The notes under the pieces are model-generated. The model had not been told where the DNA came from. It made no database searches and worked only from the letters and a program-made list of their open reading frames with translations. Below, one piece after another: positions 44,048-56,210 of a DNA stretch of 64,000 bases (within the stretch, counting starts at the first letter, position 1; every line of letters begins with the position of its first letter). This stretch comes from Stenocarpella maydis (Eukaryota > Ascomycota > Sordariomycetes > Diaporthales > Diaporthaceae): NCBI GenBank assembly GCA_002270565.1, contig NQMI01000099.1, positions 115,535-179,534 of the forward strand, in the 5' to 3' direction. Position numbers and translations under genes: made by a program.

Positions 44048-45313
44048 CTTCTATGAGGGATACAGCCGATGATCTCAAATAGTAGCACTTTATCTTGAAA
44101 AGTAGATTAGAATGGAAGTTATGATTCACAATTCAGGAGAGTGTGGGATGTTGATAATGTCGCATGACATCGGGAATCCGCCACGAAACGACGGAGAAGG
44201 TCCGTGATGTATCCAAGTTGCCGGCACGACAACGACATCGGACATTTAACGCGGCCTGATCTGCAGGTGGAGCACGCCATATGAGCTTATCTCTTTGTGT
44301 TTACAAATGCGTTGGCATCAAAGGCATGGGTGGTGTGCAACCCCGCAACTTCCCTGCCCGCATCATTAACCAATGATGGAAATAGAAACCCATATCAGCG
44401 CCTGTTCAACATCACAAGCTGCATATATAACTGGTTCGATCAAAAGGTCCCACCAGAAGTGTTCCCTGATTGTCATCCACCGCAGCTTGCGCAGCATGTA
44501 GGGTGCGGAGACGTGAGCACGCAATGGCTTCACGGAGCACATCATATAGATGTCGTTGGGCAGACTGTGGGATCTCAACCCCAACCATAATCACGCCAAT
44601 TGGTTCCCCGACAGGGCTCACTACTTGACTAGATGTGTATAGTAAACGCATGGGCAACTTCGGAAGTCGTGAGTTGTGTTTCTCGGATCTCGCGTATAGG
44701 GTGTTGGCCTGTTTTTTTTTTTTATAAACAATCCTTAGCTATAATAGCTGTCTGTGTGCATTCAACTTTTTAACTTTTAACAAAAAAAAAAAAAAAAAAA
44801 AAACATAGTTAAGTATTGATCCAACTAAGTTTCAGGGAAAAGAATAAGTTTCAGAGGATCTTACCTAAACTTCGCTGTACCAAGGTGATAGAAAACACCT
44901 GTAGTTCATGTTACACCCCCCAGAAAGCCAGACCCATTACGATGCTCCGACATTGACGAATAGGCACATCCTCGGCAGCACGTCATCCAGGCCCTGCCAA
45001 GCACCACTTTAGCCCCAGGTTATTGTGGCGGTTAAGGTAGTGTAGATTTACGGGTCCTGGCCTCGTGGGGTATTGTGGATTAACATCGAGGGCTCTGACC
45101 TCCCCGGCTGCACCGTTGCCTGTATCTATGGCGGAAGCATGCGGGCTGATCACGCTCGAGCTACGCCTTGGTGCCTCGTAGGTTGAGATTTGGTCTTCTT
45201 AATCCTGCCTGGAAACCTTGGGATCACGATGCGGCTTCATCTCCTGGTGCCACAAATACCAGTCTGATGCAGACCGCCTACCCAACGTTGTAGGCACTGC
45301 AGTTGCGTAGACC
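44048..45313. other. 1.27-kb divergent intergenic region
   Basis: Upstream of both the 2OG oxygenase (minus) and the permease (plus), so it may hold a shared promoter. Contains a T10 run near 44,713 and an A22 run at 44782-44803. No gene is recognised. Confidence 0.55.
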
Positions 45314-47281
45314 ATGTCAGCCCCGGAGGACGCAAAGGCTGCGGGCCATCGTCGTGCCAGGACCTCATTGATCGGTGCCTTCAAGGAAGTCTTCAACTGG
45401 TACCCGTCTGAGTATCCAGTCGCAGAAAGAAGGTGTGTGCGGGTCAGGTATCTCCCAGGGCCGAAAGAAAATGCTCATTATTGGACAGGCTTCTACTCAA
45501 GCTCGACATTTCCATTCTTGTGTTTGCCTGCTTATGCTGTAGGTCTTGATACAGATATCCTGAGCACTCCTTTGATACTGATTGCAGCACTTGTTAGTTT
45601 TTGTCAAGTATCTAGGTATAGCCCGGCCGATGAACCCGTACGCTCAGGGCAGCAACTAACGCACAACAAGACCAGACAAACATCAGCAATGCCTACGTGA
45701 GCGGGCTAAAGGAGGACTTCAGCCTCGAAGGGAACGAGCTCAACTACTTTAATGTCTGCTACACCACGGCGTACGTGGTGTTCCAGGTCCCCGGAATGCT
45801 GCTCATGTCGCGGCCGAGGCTGGCCCGGTGGCTGCTCCCCACCCTCGAGGTCCTCTGGGGCGTCGTGACCTTCGCCCAGAGCCGCGTGACGAGCGTGCGC
45901 CAGCTGTACGCGCTGCGCTTCCTCGTCGGCATGTTCGAGGCGCCCGTCTTCGCGGGGACGCACTTCATCCTCGGGTCCTGGTACAGCGGGCCCGAGCTGT
46001 TCCGGCGCGCGGGCACCTGGTTCATCTGCAACCCGCTCGGCTCCATGATCAGCGGGTACCTGCAGGCGGCCGCCTACACGAACCTCTCGGGGGTCGGCGG
46101 CATGGCGGGGTGGAGGTGGCTGTTCATCATCGACGGGATATTTACCATCCCCGTGGCGCTGTTGGGATATGTCGTCTTCCCTGGGATTCCGGACTCGCCG
46201 AGGCCGTTCTACCTCACCGAGGACGACACGAGGCTTGCCAAGAGCCGGCTGGAGAGGTTCGGCATAAGGAGGCCGGGGAGGTTGGGCCTGGACGTGTTGA
46301 AGCGGACGCTGGGCCGTTGGCACGTCTGGGTGTTTGTGTTCTGCTACATGTGAGAGCCGGGTCCTACCCTATTCATTCCCTGTACCGTTGTTGCTCAGCC
46401 TTCGAGGACAGGATACTGACCGGTATGACCGCACGTGCGGCTCCAGCTGCATGATCATATCATCATACCCCTCGCAGTACATGAACCTGTGGTTGAAAGC
46501 CGAAGGCTTCAGCACGGTGAAGGTCAACGAGCTGCCGACAGGGACGTATGCAGTCACAGCACTTGCCTCGTGGCTCGGCGCGACGTTGGCATCCATCTAT
46601 CCTTCCTGGGCCATATACAGCATCGAGACCACCTGTGTTCTGTTCTCAACTATGTGCATGATCGTGTGGAACATCCCGAAGCCCCTGAAGTAAGCCCTTG
46701 GCGTCGTGTGCTCAACTGCTACGTGCCCCAGGGCTGACTTCTTTCCGAACAGGTTTTTTGCTTGGTACTTATTCGGCGTATCTGGGTGCGCCAGTCCGAT
46801 CCTGTACTCTACCGTAAACTCCATCGTCAAGGATGATTCCGAAGAGCGAGCCGTCATCATGGTCAGTGTCCGCCGAGGCCCGGTCGCCGTTTCACCCTCC
46901 GTTCCTGTCACAATGCTAACTCCCCGTGCGTGTTTTTAGGGCTCCATGATGACCTTTGGGTATTCCTTCCAGATCTGGGTGCCTCTTCTGATCTTCCCTA
47001 CCGCGGGGCCATACGGCGCCCCGAGGTGGCAACACGGGTGGCCGGTGACGTTTGTCTTCTTCTTCCTGCTGTGGGCTGGCTTCATCACGGCCTTGCTTCT
47101 TCACAGACGAGGGTAGGTGTCATGACAGAGGACACGGGTGTGTGATGCATGTGACTGATATTGAAGCAGCGAAAAGAAGCGCCAGCAGAGTGGCTTGGCC
47201 ACCGCCCTGAGCGGCACCCAGGACACCAGCAGGGAAGTGGTATCCGTTGAAGCGCCAGTCAATGACAAGGTGAACAGCTAG
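45314..47281 (+). CDS. Major facilitator permease, pantothenate/vitamin (FEN2/LIZ1/SEO1) family
   Basis: Proton symporter of the plasma membrane; relatives carry pantothenate, biotin or related acids. Eight exons: 45314..45432, 45489..45538, 45598..45615, 45671..46349, 46399..46689, 46753..46861, 46940..47112, 47170..47281, totalling 516 residues. Splicing restores ERRLLLKLDISILVFACLC, FFVKYLDQTNISNAYVSGL (family signature YLDQTN-NAYVSG), then QVPGMLLMSRPR, FLVGMFEAPVFAGTH and GWRWLFIIDG. Exon 3 has 18 bases. The splice at 46349/46399 (49-bp intron) leaves an unusual hydrophilic loop (RGQDTDRYDRTCGSS) and may be wrong, so that loop should be treated with care. Convergent with NSA2. Confidence 0.86.
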
Positions 47282-47869
47282 CATTGCCTCAGATGGGGGG
47301 TGTATAGGCATGGATGGCAAAAGGGCCTGGACGGTTGTTGCAACGAAGTACACCTATAAAGGCAAAGATGTATTGCGAGCGGTGGTGCTTGAACGGTATT
47401 GCATCTTGATTGCGGCATGCTGCATGCTTTTCTACGGATTGCCCCCATCTAGCATAGGGGTGGGTTTCTTGGGCTGCTGAAGTTCGATGTCGGCGTCAAC
47501 CAAGGTACCACCCGGAACCTGCGAGGGCGAGTCTTGTCAGCATAGTGGGCAAGCCCAATTGTTAGCATTGTGTATGGCAGGAACCATCTGAGTGCCCTGA
47601 TATCGCAGAGCTGGTACTGTGCCCAATGCCATGTACCCGCATAGCATCCCCGTGGTGTCGGATATACCCTCTCGAGCACCGCCCCAGTGAGTACCCATCC
47701 TGCGCTCTGCCTGTTGTGTTCGGGTTGAGGCCAACATCAACCCGGGCTGGTGCCTCATCAGAAAACCCAATCAGGTAAGGATGTATTCCTTTGCAGTCTC
47801 TGAACGCCACGAACGCCTGTGATTCTTTTGCCCGGTTTTCCTAATCAAGTCTGAGCCCAGCACGACCAC
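47282..47869. other. Intergenic region between convergent permease and NSA2
   Basis: About 590 bp of 3' flank. Open frames here have no motif. No gene is visible. Confidence 0.55.
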
Positions 47870-49130
47870 TCAGACCAATAGAACTGCATTGACACAACCG
47901 TCGTTCTCGGCTACATCAAAAACAAATCAATAACCGAATCAGTGATCCAGCTCGACGGAAGAGACTTACGGTTGTTCGTAACTTGGCAATACCTCCCCCA
48001 GACCACTTTCCCGGAGGCAGTGGTTAGCCCAAGTTCAGAAACGTTCACCTCCTGTAATGCTGGTTAGTGTGATTTGAATTGGGGCCAAGGTTGTCCAGAC
48101 GTACCAGAACAGTGCCTTTGCTCAAGACGCCAAGTTGTGTGTACAAAGGGTTCTGCGGGTTCTTTTTGACGGATATAATAGGCAGCTGGACACTGTGTAT
48201 TGCAAAGTCAGCTCCATGGTACCGCCAAGGAAATCTCCCCGGTTCGGTATGGAAGAGGTTGTACACCAGTGGGCGCTCGTATCCCAAGGTTTACTTACGT
48301 TACTCCCAGCTCAGGATGCGTAACGTTGGCCTTCTTATAACGCAGTCCCATCGGGCGGATAAAGCGCTCGTCTGCATTGGGTCAATCACGTGCTCCGGTC
48401 CTAGGGTGATACATTCTGGAACACCCAAGAGGGCAAAGAGCGGGGAACCGCAGCACGGCAAGACTTATACTGACATTTGACAGGCCTCCTGGTAAAGTCG
48501 GGCCCGACAAAGGTGGGCTTGGTAACCATGCGCTTCCATCCCTTCTTCTGAGTCTTCTTTCCGGTGCTGATGACCTTGAACATCTCCTCCTCGGAGATGC
48601 CGCGGACCTTGGGCAGGGGCACGGCGAAGCGGGCGGCCTTCTCGGAGCGCTTGTTCTTGATGGAGGAGCTGAGGGCCTTGGCCGAGGTGGGGTTGTTGCG
48701 GTCGAGCAGGTAGGCGGGCACGGGGTTTGAGGGGTCGTTGTCGGGGGCGGCGGACTTGACGTTGCGCTCCTCGTGGGCCTTGATCTTCTTGCGCAGCTGG
48801 ATCTTCTCCTTGTGGCGCTTCTCGGCATACATCTTTGCGCGCAGGCCGCGCAGGTTCTGGGCCTTCTCGGAGGCGTCGTGGCCCTCACGGGCGGCCCGCT
48901 TCCGGGTCCGCTCTTCATGGTCGAGGCGGCGACCATGAAGCTTGGTGTGGCGTTCCATATACTCATTCTGAGGCTGTATTTGAGATGGTGGTCAGTGTCT
49001 GTCTGGCGCAAGTGACTCAGCTCCTCCGAGGGCGTCTCTGCTGCCAGGGGAGAGGAAGTGGATGGGTTGCAAGATGGGCGACCGAGGCTCGGGAGGAGGA
49101 GAGTAGAGGCGGGAGAAGCATCCTTACCAT
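47870..49130 (-). CDS. NSA2: Ribosome biogenesis protein NSA2
   Basis: Nucleolar factor of the pre-60S particle needed for 27S pre-rRNA processing. Exons (minus): 49128..49130, 48475..48973, 48299..48371, 48105..48192, 47970..48051, 47870..47910. They sum to 261 residues, the same length as the yeast protein. The first coding exon is just the ATG; the 154-bp intron follows directly (ATG|GTAAGG). The next exon begins [20 protein letters not shown], the invariant NSA2 start. The rest is equally typical: [58 protein letters not shown] and CVNAVLLV at the end. The C-terminal part is the eS8/NSA2-type fold. The acceptor after GTAATGT-like text at 47911 is TAG. A highly conserved gene and the best anchor for synteny here. 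Confidence 0.96.
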
Positions 49131-49837
49131 GGCGTTGTACGGTGCCCTCGGAAGGGACTTGTCGTGCTGGGAGAAGGGCTGACTGCTTCGATTCCAGAGG
49201 AGTCGCCGGCCCAAGCTTCGCGATGGCGTGTGTGGTGCGGTGTGTGGTGCGACGTTGCGAACGGCGAGCGAGGTGAAAGTGCAGCGCAGTCTCAAGTGTT
49301 GTCGTTAGCCTTGCAAATGAACCCGGGGCAGAAAAAAAAGCTGCAGCATTGGAGAGGCGAGTTGCTTATCCAGGGTCAGAATCCTTATCGTGGCGCTAGT
49401 TACCGTGGTGGGTACCTGAGTACTTAGGTACATACTGTGCGCAGTACGCTTTACTAAGCCTCTTTTGATTCGCTCCGCCTGGCCACATTACACATCACAT
49501 CAGCCGCCTCATCAGGGCTTAACTTTCCAATTCTGACTGGACCCTCAACGGAGGTGCTACGCTTTCTTAAGCCGTCCAGTGGCCAAATCCGCCCTTGATC
49601 TTATTCAACTCGTTTCCTGGCACCAGTGGCAATCCGTGGAGTGCAGCCGTACACCCCTCTGTTGGATATCGGGACGATGATCGATATTGTGTGTCAAACC
49701 ATCAGTAGTAAGAATGCAGGGATTCTCACTGGGCAAAATGGTTGGGGGGGGGGGTCGACACAGCCTTGCCACAGATCATGATTTTGTACTACCGGTATCT
49801 ACGCTCGTACTCCAATGCCCTCATCAACCATTACATC
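49131..49837. other. Intergenic region upstream of NSA2
   Basis: About 700 bp. Contains the NSA2 promoter and 5' UTR, a TACTTAGGTA variant of the dispersed palindrome at 49421-49430, and a G-run near 49,743. No gene is visible. Confidence 0.55.
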
Positions 49838-51989
49838 TCAAGCCTCAGATCTAGGCGGGGGTGGCATGGCCAGTAAGTCTCTAACGGTGAGACGACCACC
49901 GTCATCCTCGCCGCTCCAGTCCCGGTTCACATTCGTGGAGATCCGCTCTTCCAACTGCGTTATCGAAGGTCGATCAGCAGGCTTGTGCGCCATGCACCAG
50001 CCTATTGTGTCGATGATCAATGGATCGTATCCCGCAGCCGACGGCTCTGTCAGTAGGGGAGCAATATAAGTAGGGATCCGCCTTTTGCTGCCGTCGGCTA
50101 CCGTCACTTCGGTGTACACGCAATCCGGCGGCACTCGTGCTTGTTGCTTAGTGAGCTGCGTATATTGGTTAGCAAAGTCCGATGCCGAGCCAAGCAGGTG
50201 CTGTGTCCCCTGCTCCCCGAGGACTTTCATGCGGTACATTACGAGCTGGTTGAGGCCCGGCGACTGAGAACCGAAGAAGGGCGCAGTGCAGGGAATAGGA
50301 GACTTAAACACGGGCTTGGGAGTTGCTCACAAGGATGGTCATCAGCCGGCCAATCTGCCATACTGTTGTGTCTCGGATCAGCTACTGATTGAAATGACGC
50401 GGGGAAGCAGATAAACTTTGCTTACAGTTCGTCTTCCAGCTATATTTCCCAGATACGTCTTCCGCCTGAAACGACTCGTCATCATACACATTGCACCAGC
50501 CAAGGGAAAACTGCTCGGGAGTATTGCACTTCGAACCCCATGTTAGCAAAGCGGTCGGGGGTGGAAGCGGCGGGACACACGAGCAACGCACTGTTGGGTT
50601 TCCAACCACCCGGCACGGGGCAAAATTAACCAGTCGCCCACGGTACTCGGGCCTCCTCCAGGCCGCCATATGTCCCAAATCGCCCACCTTGAAGATTGGT
50701 GTCAGATCGTGTGGGTGCTGCCCTGGGCTGAGGGCCGCGCGGTCTTCGCCGATCATGACGTTGCGGTCGTTGATATCGAAGTCCACAAGGCCATTCTCCG
50801 TGCTCACCGGCTGGCCGTCCTCCACAGGTGCGAATTCCTCCTGTGTGGGGACATCTTGTATTGTCGGGTCGATGCCCCCGTCCCACCTGTCTGGGTAGGC
50901 CAAAGCAACACAGGCTCTGAAGAGACAAAAGAATATCCTCCACATCTCTGAACTCTTGAGCAGCCCATCAGCGTGAGACAACCTACGAGCCACTCCCTTG
51001 TACAGGTGATTTTATTTGTTAGAAGTTTTTCTAATGTTAACTTTGCTAAAATGAGACCGCTCTGGCTCTGGCTCGGGACAAAGAAGGGGGAAGGGAGGAG
51101 GTTAGGGGGGGGGGGGCTGTTGGTGCAGCAATACATTAAAATTACCGTGCTCCAAGTATTCCATCACATACATCATCCCATTGATTCCTAGAATTCGTGT
51201 TATCCCTGGTTCCCTTATTGTCTCGAAACCCAAGCGTCTATCCATATAGTCGTCTGACAGTCGCTCCATGTTATAGCTGGGCATGCCGTGGGGGTATATT
51301 CGCTACAGTCAACGGCGTTAGTGTCTATATCAGACCGATGGTCATCTGTAGCTAAGTTTGGAGGGGCGTCATTCTTCCCATCGCACATGAACATCACCTG
51401 GTGGAATAGCCCTCAAGACATCAAAGGTGAGCAATGCAGTGACGGGCGGACCTTTCTGAGCAGGCCGCGCCGGGGCACTCGCCACGTTTCAGAGATGGTA
51501 AAAGTCGAATCTCACCTGAACAATGTGCTTTGCTCCCACCATTTTCCTCATACACCACATTTCGATAGCCCCCGAAAAAACGTCCGTACCCCATTTGAAG
51601 ACAGCCTTACGCCCATTGACCTCATGCTCAAATAGCACCGCCAATCCCTGCGAGCCGGCGCCGAGGATCTTGAGCATTCTGTAACCCAGGGCCTCCGCAG
51701 GTGCTTGTAGGCTTTGTGGCACTGTGTACCCCGTCCCGTCGTCTATCCTCCTGACCTGACTGAAGGGCAGGTAGTCGCGCGAGGGGACAGGCGCGTTCGG
51801 GGTCAGAAGGAGAGGATCCGGCAGGCGCACATCAAAGTACGGAATGGGGAATAGCTGGTATACGGATTCGCGCGCACGGTCGTCCCAATATCTGACCATA
51901 CCTGCCCTGAAAAAGTTGAAGTAGTCTATCCCACGTCGCAGTTCGAACCGGGTTTCCCGCCGTACGGCCTGCGCAAGATCGTCATCCAT
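49838..51989 (-). CDS. Divergent protein-kinase-like protein
   Basis: Six exons (minus): 51516..51989, 51146..51302, 50631..50947, 50426..50528, 50331..50362, 49838..50263; 502 residues. N-terminal 110 residues are unassigned (RRGIDYFNFFRAGMV). Then the kinase fold: glycine loop ILGAGSQGLAVLFEH, VAIK-like KAVFKWG, hinge YVMEYLEHG, catalytic loop DFDINDRNVMI (Asp and Asn kept, His-Arg of HRD lost), DFG as GDLGHM, and APE-like NTPEQFSLGW. C-lobe: LWQIGRLMTIL and DTIGWCMAHKPADRPS, which holds the conserved Arg. The key residues for ATP and metal binding survive, so it may be active, but the substrate and pathway are unknown. The 198-bp intron at 50948 and the long one at 51303 contain alternative splice sites, so exon borders are provisional. 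Confidence 0.8.
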
Positions 51990-52735
51990 CTTGGTGTCTG
52001 GGCGGGAAGCTCAAACATAAAAAAAAAAAAGAAAACAGAAAAAAGAAAAAAGAAAACTTGAGAATATTCAATGGGGTGTACGAAGGCTGACGTAGAGTTC
52101 CAGAATCTCTGCCCCACTCAGAGACATGGTCGTATATGCCAGCATTGGATATAAGGCCCAAAGGCCCCGTGTCCCGATCAAAATGCATTCGCAACAAAGA
52201 ATGGGCGACAGTAGCATTTATTTAAGCTTGCATGGGCGGTTGCTCTTCCGTTTTCGGTAATTATAAAATGTCCGTCAAAAGGCCCAGCCGCCTTTGTCCA
52301 TAAGGCATTGTGACTTCGGATAGTGCCTCATCAGAGCAGTGAGCACTATTAGGTCCTCGATCGAAAGCCTCACATGTCCAATCTTGTATAAAACTAAACC
52401 AGTGAGCAACGAACCGCCCAATTAGTTCTTTAGATAGGGTCGTCATGGATTCATTGACAAACACGATGTCGGGAGCTATAAGCATGCCATGTATGAACCT
52501 ATGGAAATCTGACCACACTGATTTGTCCAAACACGTTGCTGCAGAAGAATTCCTGCTTTATTTTGACTCGACCAACCCCTCAGCCGTATTAAGTGGTCAA
52601 TGACCAACTCGCAATCAATTAAACGAATTACACCCCCAGAGTCCCGCATAAAACCAGCCCATATAAGCTGTCAGTAACTAACTGATGCCTTGCACACATA
52701 TATCCTGTGTTCTCATCGAAGCATGGATCCATGGC
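51990..52735. other. Intergenic region between kinase and P450
   Basis: About 750 bp, promoter side of the kinase and 3' flank of the P450 (both minus). An A10 run at 52,020 leads into an A-rich stretch to about 52,060. No gene is recognised. Confidence 0.55.
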
Positions 52736-54364
52736 CTATCTCATGCTTCCCCCAACGTGCGTACCCATCTCCTCCATAATAACTTCAGGGTCCTTCTCGA
52801 CCTGGCCCCAAGCATCGTCCAACACCTTGTGCACCAGCTCGTGCCTGCACGTGACACTCACAGGAAACGGATTCGGCCTCACGATGAAGTAGTCGGCCAG
52901 GTCCATGGTATCCACCGCCATCTCCCTGCCGGCCTCGTCCACCTGTCTCCCAAACTCAAATGCCCACAGCAGCCTCGACACCATGACGAACAGTGAGCCG
53001 CGTGCAATCTGCTCGCCCATGCAGACCCGCCTGCCGAATCCGAAGGCGGCCGGCGCGGGGGGTGCCGGGTCCCCGAGCCAGCGCTCCGGGAGGAAGCGCT
53101 GAGGGTCCTGGTACGCAGCGTCGTCCATGTGGATGGACCAGATGTTCGGGATGACGGTGGACCCCGCGGGGATGCGGTACCCGTTGTAGACGTCCTCGCG
53201 GATGTTGGCGTGCGGGATGCCGCCAATGATGATGGGCCTCCAGCGCAGCGTCTCCTCGACAACGGCGCGCACATAAGGCAGGTCCCTGTCGTCGTCCGGG
53301 GACGGCAGGCGCCCCCGGCCGACGACACGGTCGATCTCCGCCTGTGCTGCGCGCATCTTGTCCGGGTTGGTGATGGCCGCGAGGATGAACATCTCGAGGG
53401 TCTGTGTCGTTGTGTCCAGCGCCGCGTTGTTCAGCACCCCGGCGTCGTAGGCGAGCGCCTCCTGGCTCAGGCTCCTGGCCGCCTTGGAGCCCGCCAGCGC
53501 CTTGGTCCAGTTCCACGCGCGGCTGGCGTGGCCCCTTGCGTTGGAGCGCATGTGGTGGGCCCGCTCGAACTCGTACCACCTCTCGGCGGTGCGCTTCCAC
53601 GGCGCGAGCCAGGACGGGAGGTAGTTGAGGAACGGGAGGGCGTCGCAGGGCCAGACGCCGGGCCTCATGGCGCGGGCGAAGTTGTCCTCGACGGCCTGGG
53701 CGTCCGCCATCTCGGGCTCCCTGCCGGTCTGTACACGGAACCCGTACAGGAGCGTGTACGACATGGACGCCGTGAAGCGGTGCAGAGCCATCACGACAGC
53801 GCAGTATGGGTCAAAGAGCCGCCGCTGGTCCTTTACGTGCCGTACGTATGCGCGCGCCGCGCGCCGCGCGCCCTCGCTGCCCTCGACGAAGCCGAGCAGC
53901 TGCCGCAGGGAGGCGATGCTTTCCATATCCACGAGGGGCCTCACGGCGCGGCTCGCCCGGCTTGTGAAGACCTGGCCGAGGTTGCGCCTGTGGGCGCGGT
54001 ACTTGTCATCGAAGCGGCGTATGAGCATCTGTTCCCCCTTATAGAGCAGCTCCGAGGCCATGGGGAGGCGAGGACGGTCCGAGTAGTTCGCACTGCGCTT
54101 GTTGAGGAGTTCGCGGGAGGTCGCGTGGTCGCCGAGGACGATTATGGTGTCCTTTCCTGCGCTGAGCCGGAATATGGGACCATACTGCTGCCTCCAGGCG
54201 TGGAATTGCTTGTAGGACTGCGCTGTCGGCATCGAGAGGATATTGCCCAGAATTGGGAGGCCAGGAGGCCCTGGCGGAAGAGGAAGGCGAGTAAGCCGAA
54301 GATGTATGGATCGACACAACACGGCCAGGGCAATTCCCAGCAGGAGAATCCAGCGTGACTCCAT
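52736..54364 (-). CDS. Cytochrome P450 monooxygenase (intronless)
   Basis: Heme-thiolate oxygenase anchored in the ER; single exon of 542 residues. The ATG is at 54364 (MESRWILLLG); upstream in-frame text lacks an ATG. Membrane helix at residues 5-18, then the proline hinge LPPGPPGLPILGN. Further motifs: I-helix LNNAALDTTTQTLE (acid-Thr pair DTT), K-helix EETLRWRP (ExxR), PERF-type FLPERWLGD, and heme loop FGFGRRVCMGEQIA with the axial Cys. HANIREDVYNGYRIPAG matches the CYP620/CYP64-like fungal P450s that act in secondary metabolism; subfamily is inferred from look only. No synthase, dehydrogenase or transcription factor adjoins it. Long antisense open frames over it (409 codons) are by-products of high GC at third positions. 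Confidence 0.93.
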   Translation of the reverse strand: MESRWILLLGIALAVLCRSIHLRLTRLPLPPGPPGLPILGNILSMPTAQSYKQFHAWRQQYGPIFRLSAGKDTIIVLGDHATSRELLNKRSANYSDRPRLPMASELLYKGEQMLIRRFDDKYRAHRRNLGQVFTSRASRAVRPLVDMESIASLRQLLGFVEGSEGARRAARAYVRHVKDQRRLFDPYCAVVMALHRFTASMSYTLLYGFRVQTGREPEMADAQAVEDNFARAMRPGVWPCDALPFLNYLPSWLAPWKRTAERWYEFERAHHMRSNARGHASRAWNWTKALAGSKAARSLSQEALAYDAGVLNNAALDTTTQTLEMFILAAITNPDKMRAAQAEIDRVVGRGRLPSPDDDRDLPYVRAVVEETLRWRPIIIGGIPHANIREDVYNGYRIPAGSTVIPNIWSIHMDDAAYQDPQRFLPERWLGDPAPPAPAAFGFGRRVCMGEQIARGSLFVMVSRLLWAFEFGRQVDEAGREMAVDTMDLADYFIVRPNPFPVSVTCRHELVHKVLDDAWGQVEKDPEVIMEEMGTHVGGSMR

Positions 54365-56210
54365 CTTCCTGTATTCTCCCGTGGAGGGTAATGGAGATGC
54401 TTGTGTAGGATGTGCCAAGTTCAGGCAAGTGTTGTAGGAATTACCGTCGGATTATATACATTTAAATTGCTCAAGGAATGATAAGTCGCCCAGAAACAGC
54501 TTGTCCTGCTACGTGACTCGGAAAAGAAGCTTCCGAGGGACTTGTTTTAACGCCTCAAAGCAATTGGGTGAACGCAATGGACGATCTCCAAGTTCCAAGA
54601 GGAAGAGTCAGCGTTGGAAGGGCGGGGAGATGATACGTCTCTTGCATATCGGGGAGCCTATTCATGCCATTTTCTGGATCCAGGCGGGTCTCGAGCCCTC
54701 TCAGAGTTACAATATGATATCAGCCAATCTGTAGCAATCTTACCATTCATGTAAGTAACCGTCGTGAAGAGATCTGGAGTGACCCCGAGGCTTTGCTGAC
54801 ATTTGTTCTCAGGCTTCAGATGTCAGCATTTCAGATTGTCACAGTCATAATAAGCACGATAACCAATCTTTCGAACCTGCGTCTGCAATTCATCATATGA
54901 TATCTGTCCTAGGTCTGCTGGCTACTGCCCCATGGCAGCCAATGTGCGAAGACAAAACGATCCGCCCTCATCCGGTCCAGCAGTTGGAGGACGACTTTAT
55001 CATGCAGATATAGTGTTGGGTGCTAGGCATTATGTACTGAGGGAACATCGGACCCGACTGCTTAGTACGAAACCTTTTCACAGTCCAATTGAGAAGCAGA
55101 TGTCTGCCGCGTTGCCGTGTCCATGTCCACTCACCCACATCATGGATTATGCAGTCATCAAGTCGTGCCAACCTGGGTAAGCTCCCGCCTCGGATTGGAC
55201 TTGGTAACACGCACGAGTTTCTGAGATTGACAAGAGCAAAGGCAGCCTTTCACGGAATCAAGACCTCACTGCCTGAATACCACTCAGTCATGATTAGAAG
55301 CAAGCCGGCTTAAGTTTCATCCTGACTGCTACCCTACTGTAGCAACCTACCATTTCACTCGTCTTGCCGCCTTTGACAAATCTTCTTCAAGCCAGTCGAA
55401 CTGATGGCATTTCAAAACAGCTACGCTGAGTTATTACCGCATATCCCCGGTGGCTGATATCAAATCGTAGAGGTTCTTCGGAAAGACGCCCGTCTCCTCG
55501 TGTGGGGTATTCTGCACCCACCCTCAACAAAAGCTTCTCATTTTCATATCCCTGGGACTAAAACCGGCCCTCCTCTTCCTTATCTGATATCAGGGAGGTG
55601 CTGTACTACGGGCGGGAAAGAGTGGGACGGTTCTATCACGGGAACATCACCCTCGGCACTCGTGGTTGGACCAGCTGGCCTTGGCCACCTTGTGACTAAA
55701 GAAGGCGAGGTTTTGTCGCCAATGAGACCACCTGCCGCTGAGGCGATGGGCATTTAATATCAGTTAACCAAATTTGGTTTCAACAGTTCAGTACATTCTC
55801 GACCTGCCGTGCCGGCTTGCTTCAGAGCTCGCACGATCAGTTGTGTACTACAGCCAGTCTGATAATGTTCACCTTGGTGTGGCTTTCAACGGAGTGGCCT
55901 CCCGGTACTTAATTTGATGCGTTACGATATAGAGTTCCAGCACAGTGAAGGCCCTATGAAGCATGAGTTGGATGTCGGTTCCCAAGCCTACCACTCAAGC
56001 GAACCCATGGATTTGACAGTCAACACACCTGCACATTCCGTTTCATTTTGCAGTTATTCATATCTGGGAAAGATCACATGGCTTATTGATGCTTGTTACC
56101 CATGTAAGCAACTCCGTGCCCATCATCTGGCCCTCCATCATGGATAGCTAGAGTGTAACCACAAAGTACCTTTGCAGGCTTTGGCGGACAGGCCTAATCC
56201 AGCATACCAG
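54365..56210. other. 1.85-kb intergenic region
   Basis: Promoter side of the P450, then 3' flank of the cyclase gene (minus). Open frames up to 85 codons have no motif. No gene is recognised. Confidence 0.55.

Noticed and set aside
53129..54358. 409-codon plus-strand open frame
   Set aside because: Lies antisense to the intact P450, whose motifs are complete; long antisense frames are expected with GC-rich third positions.
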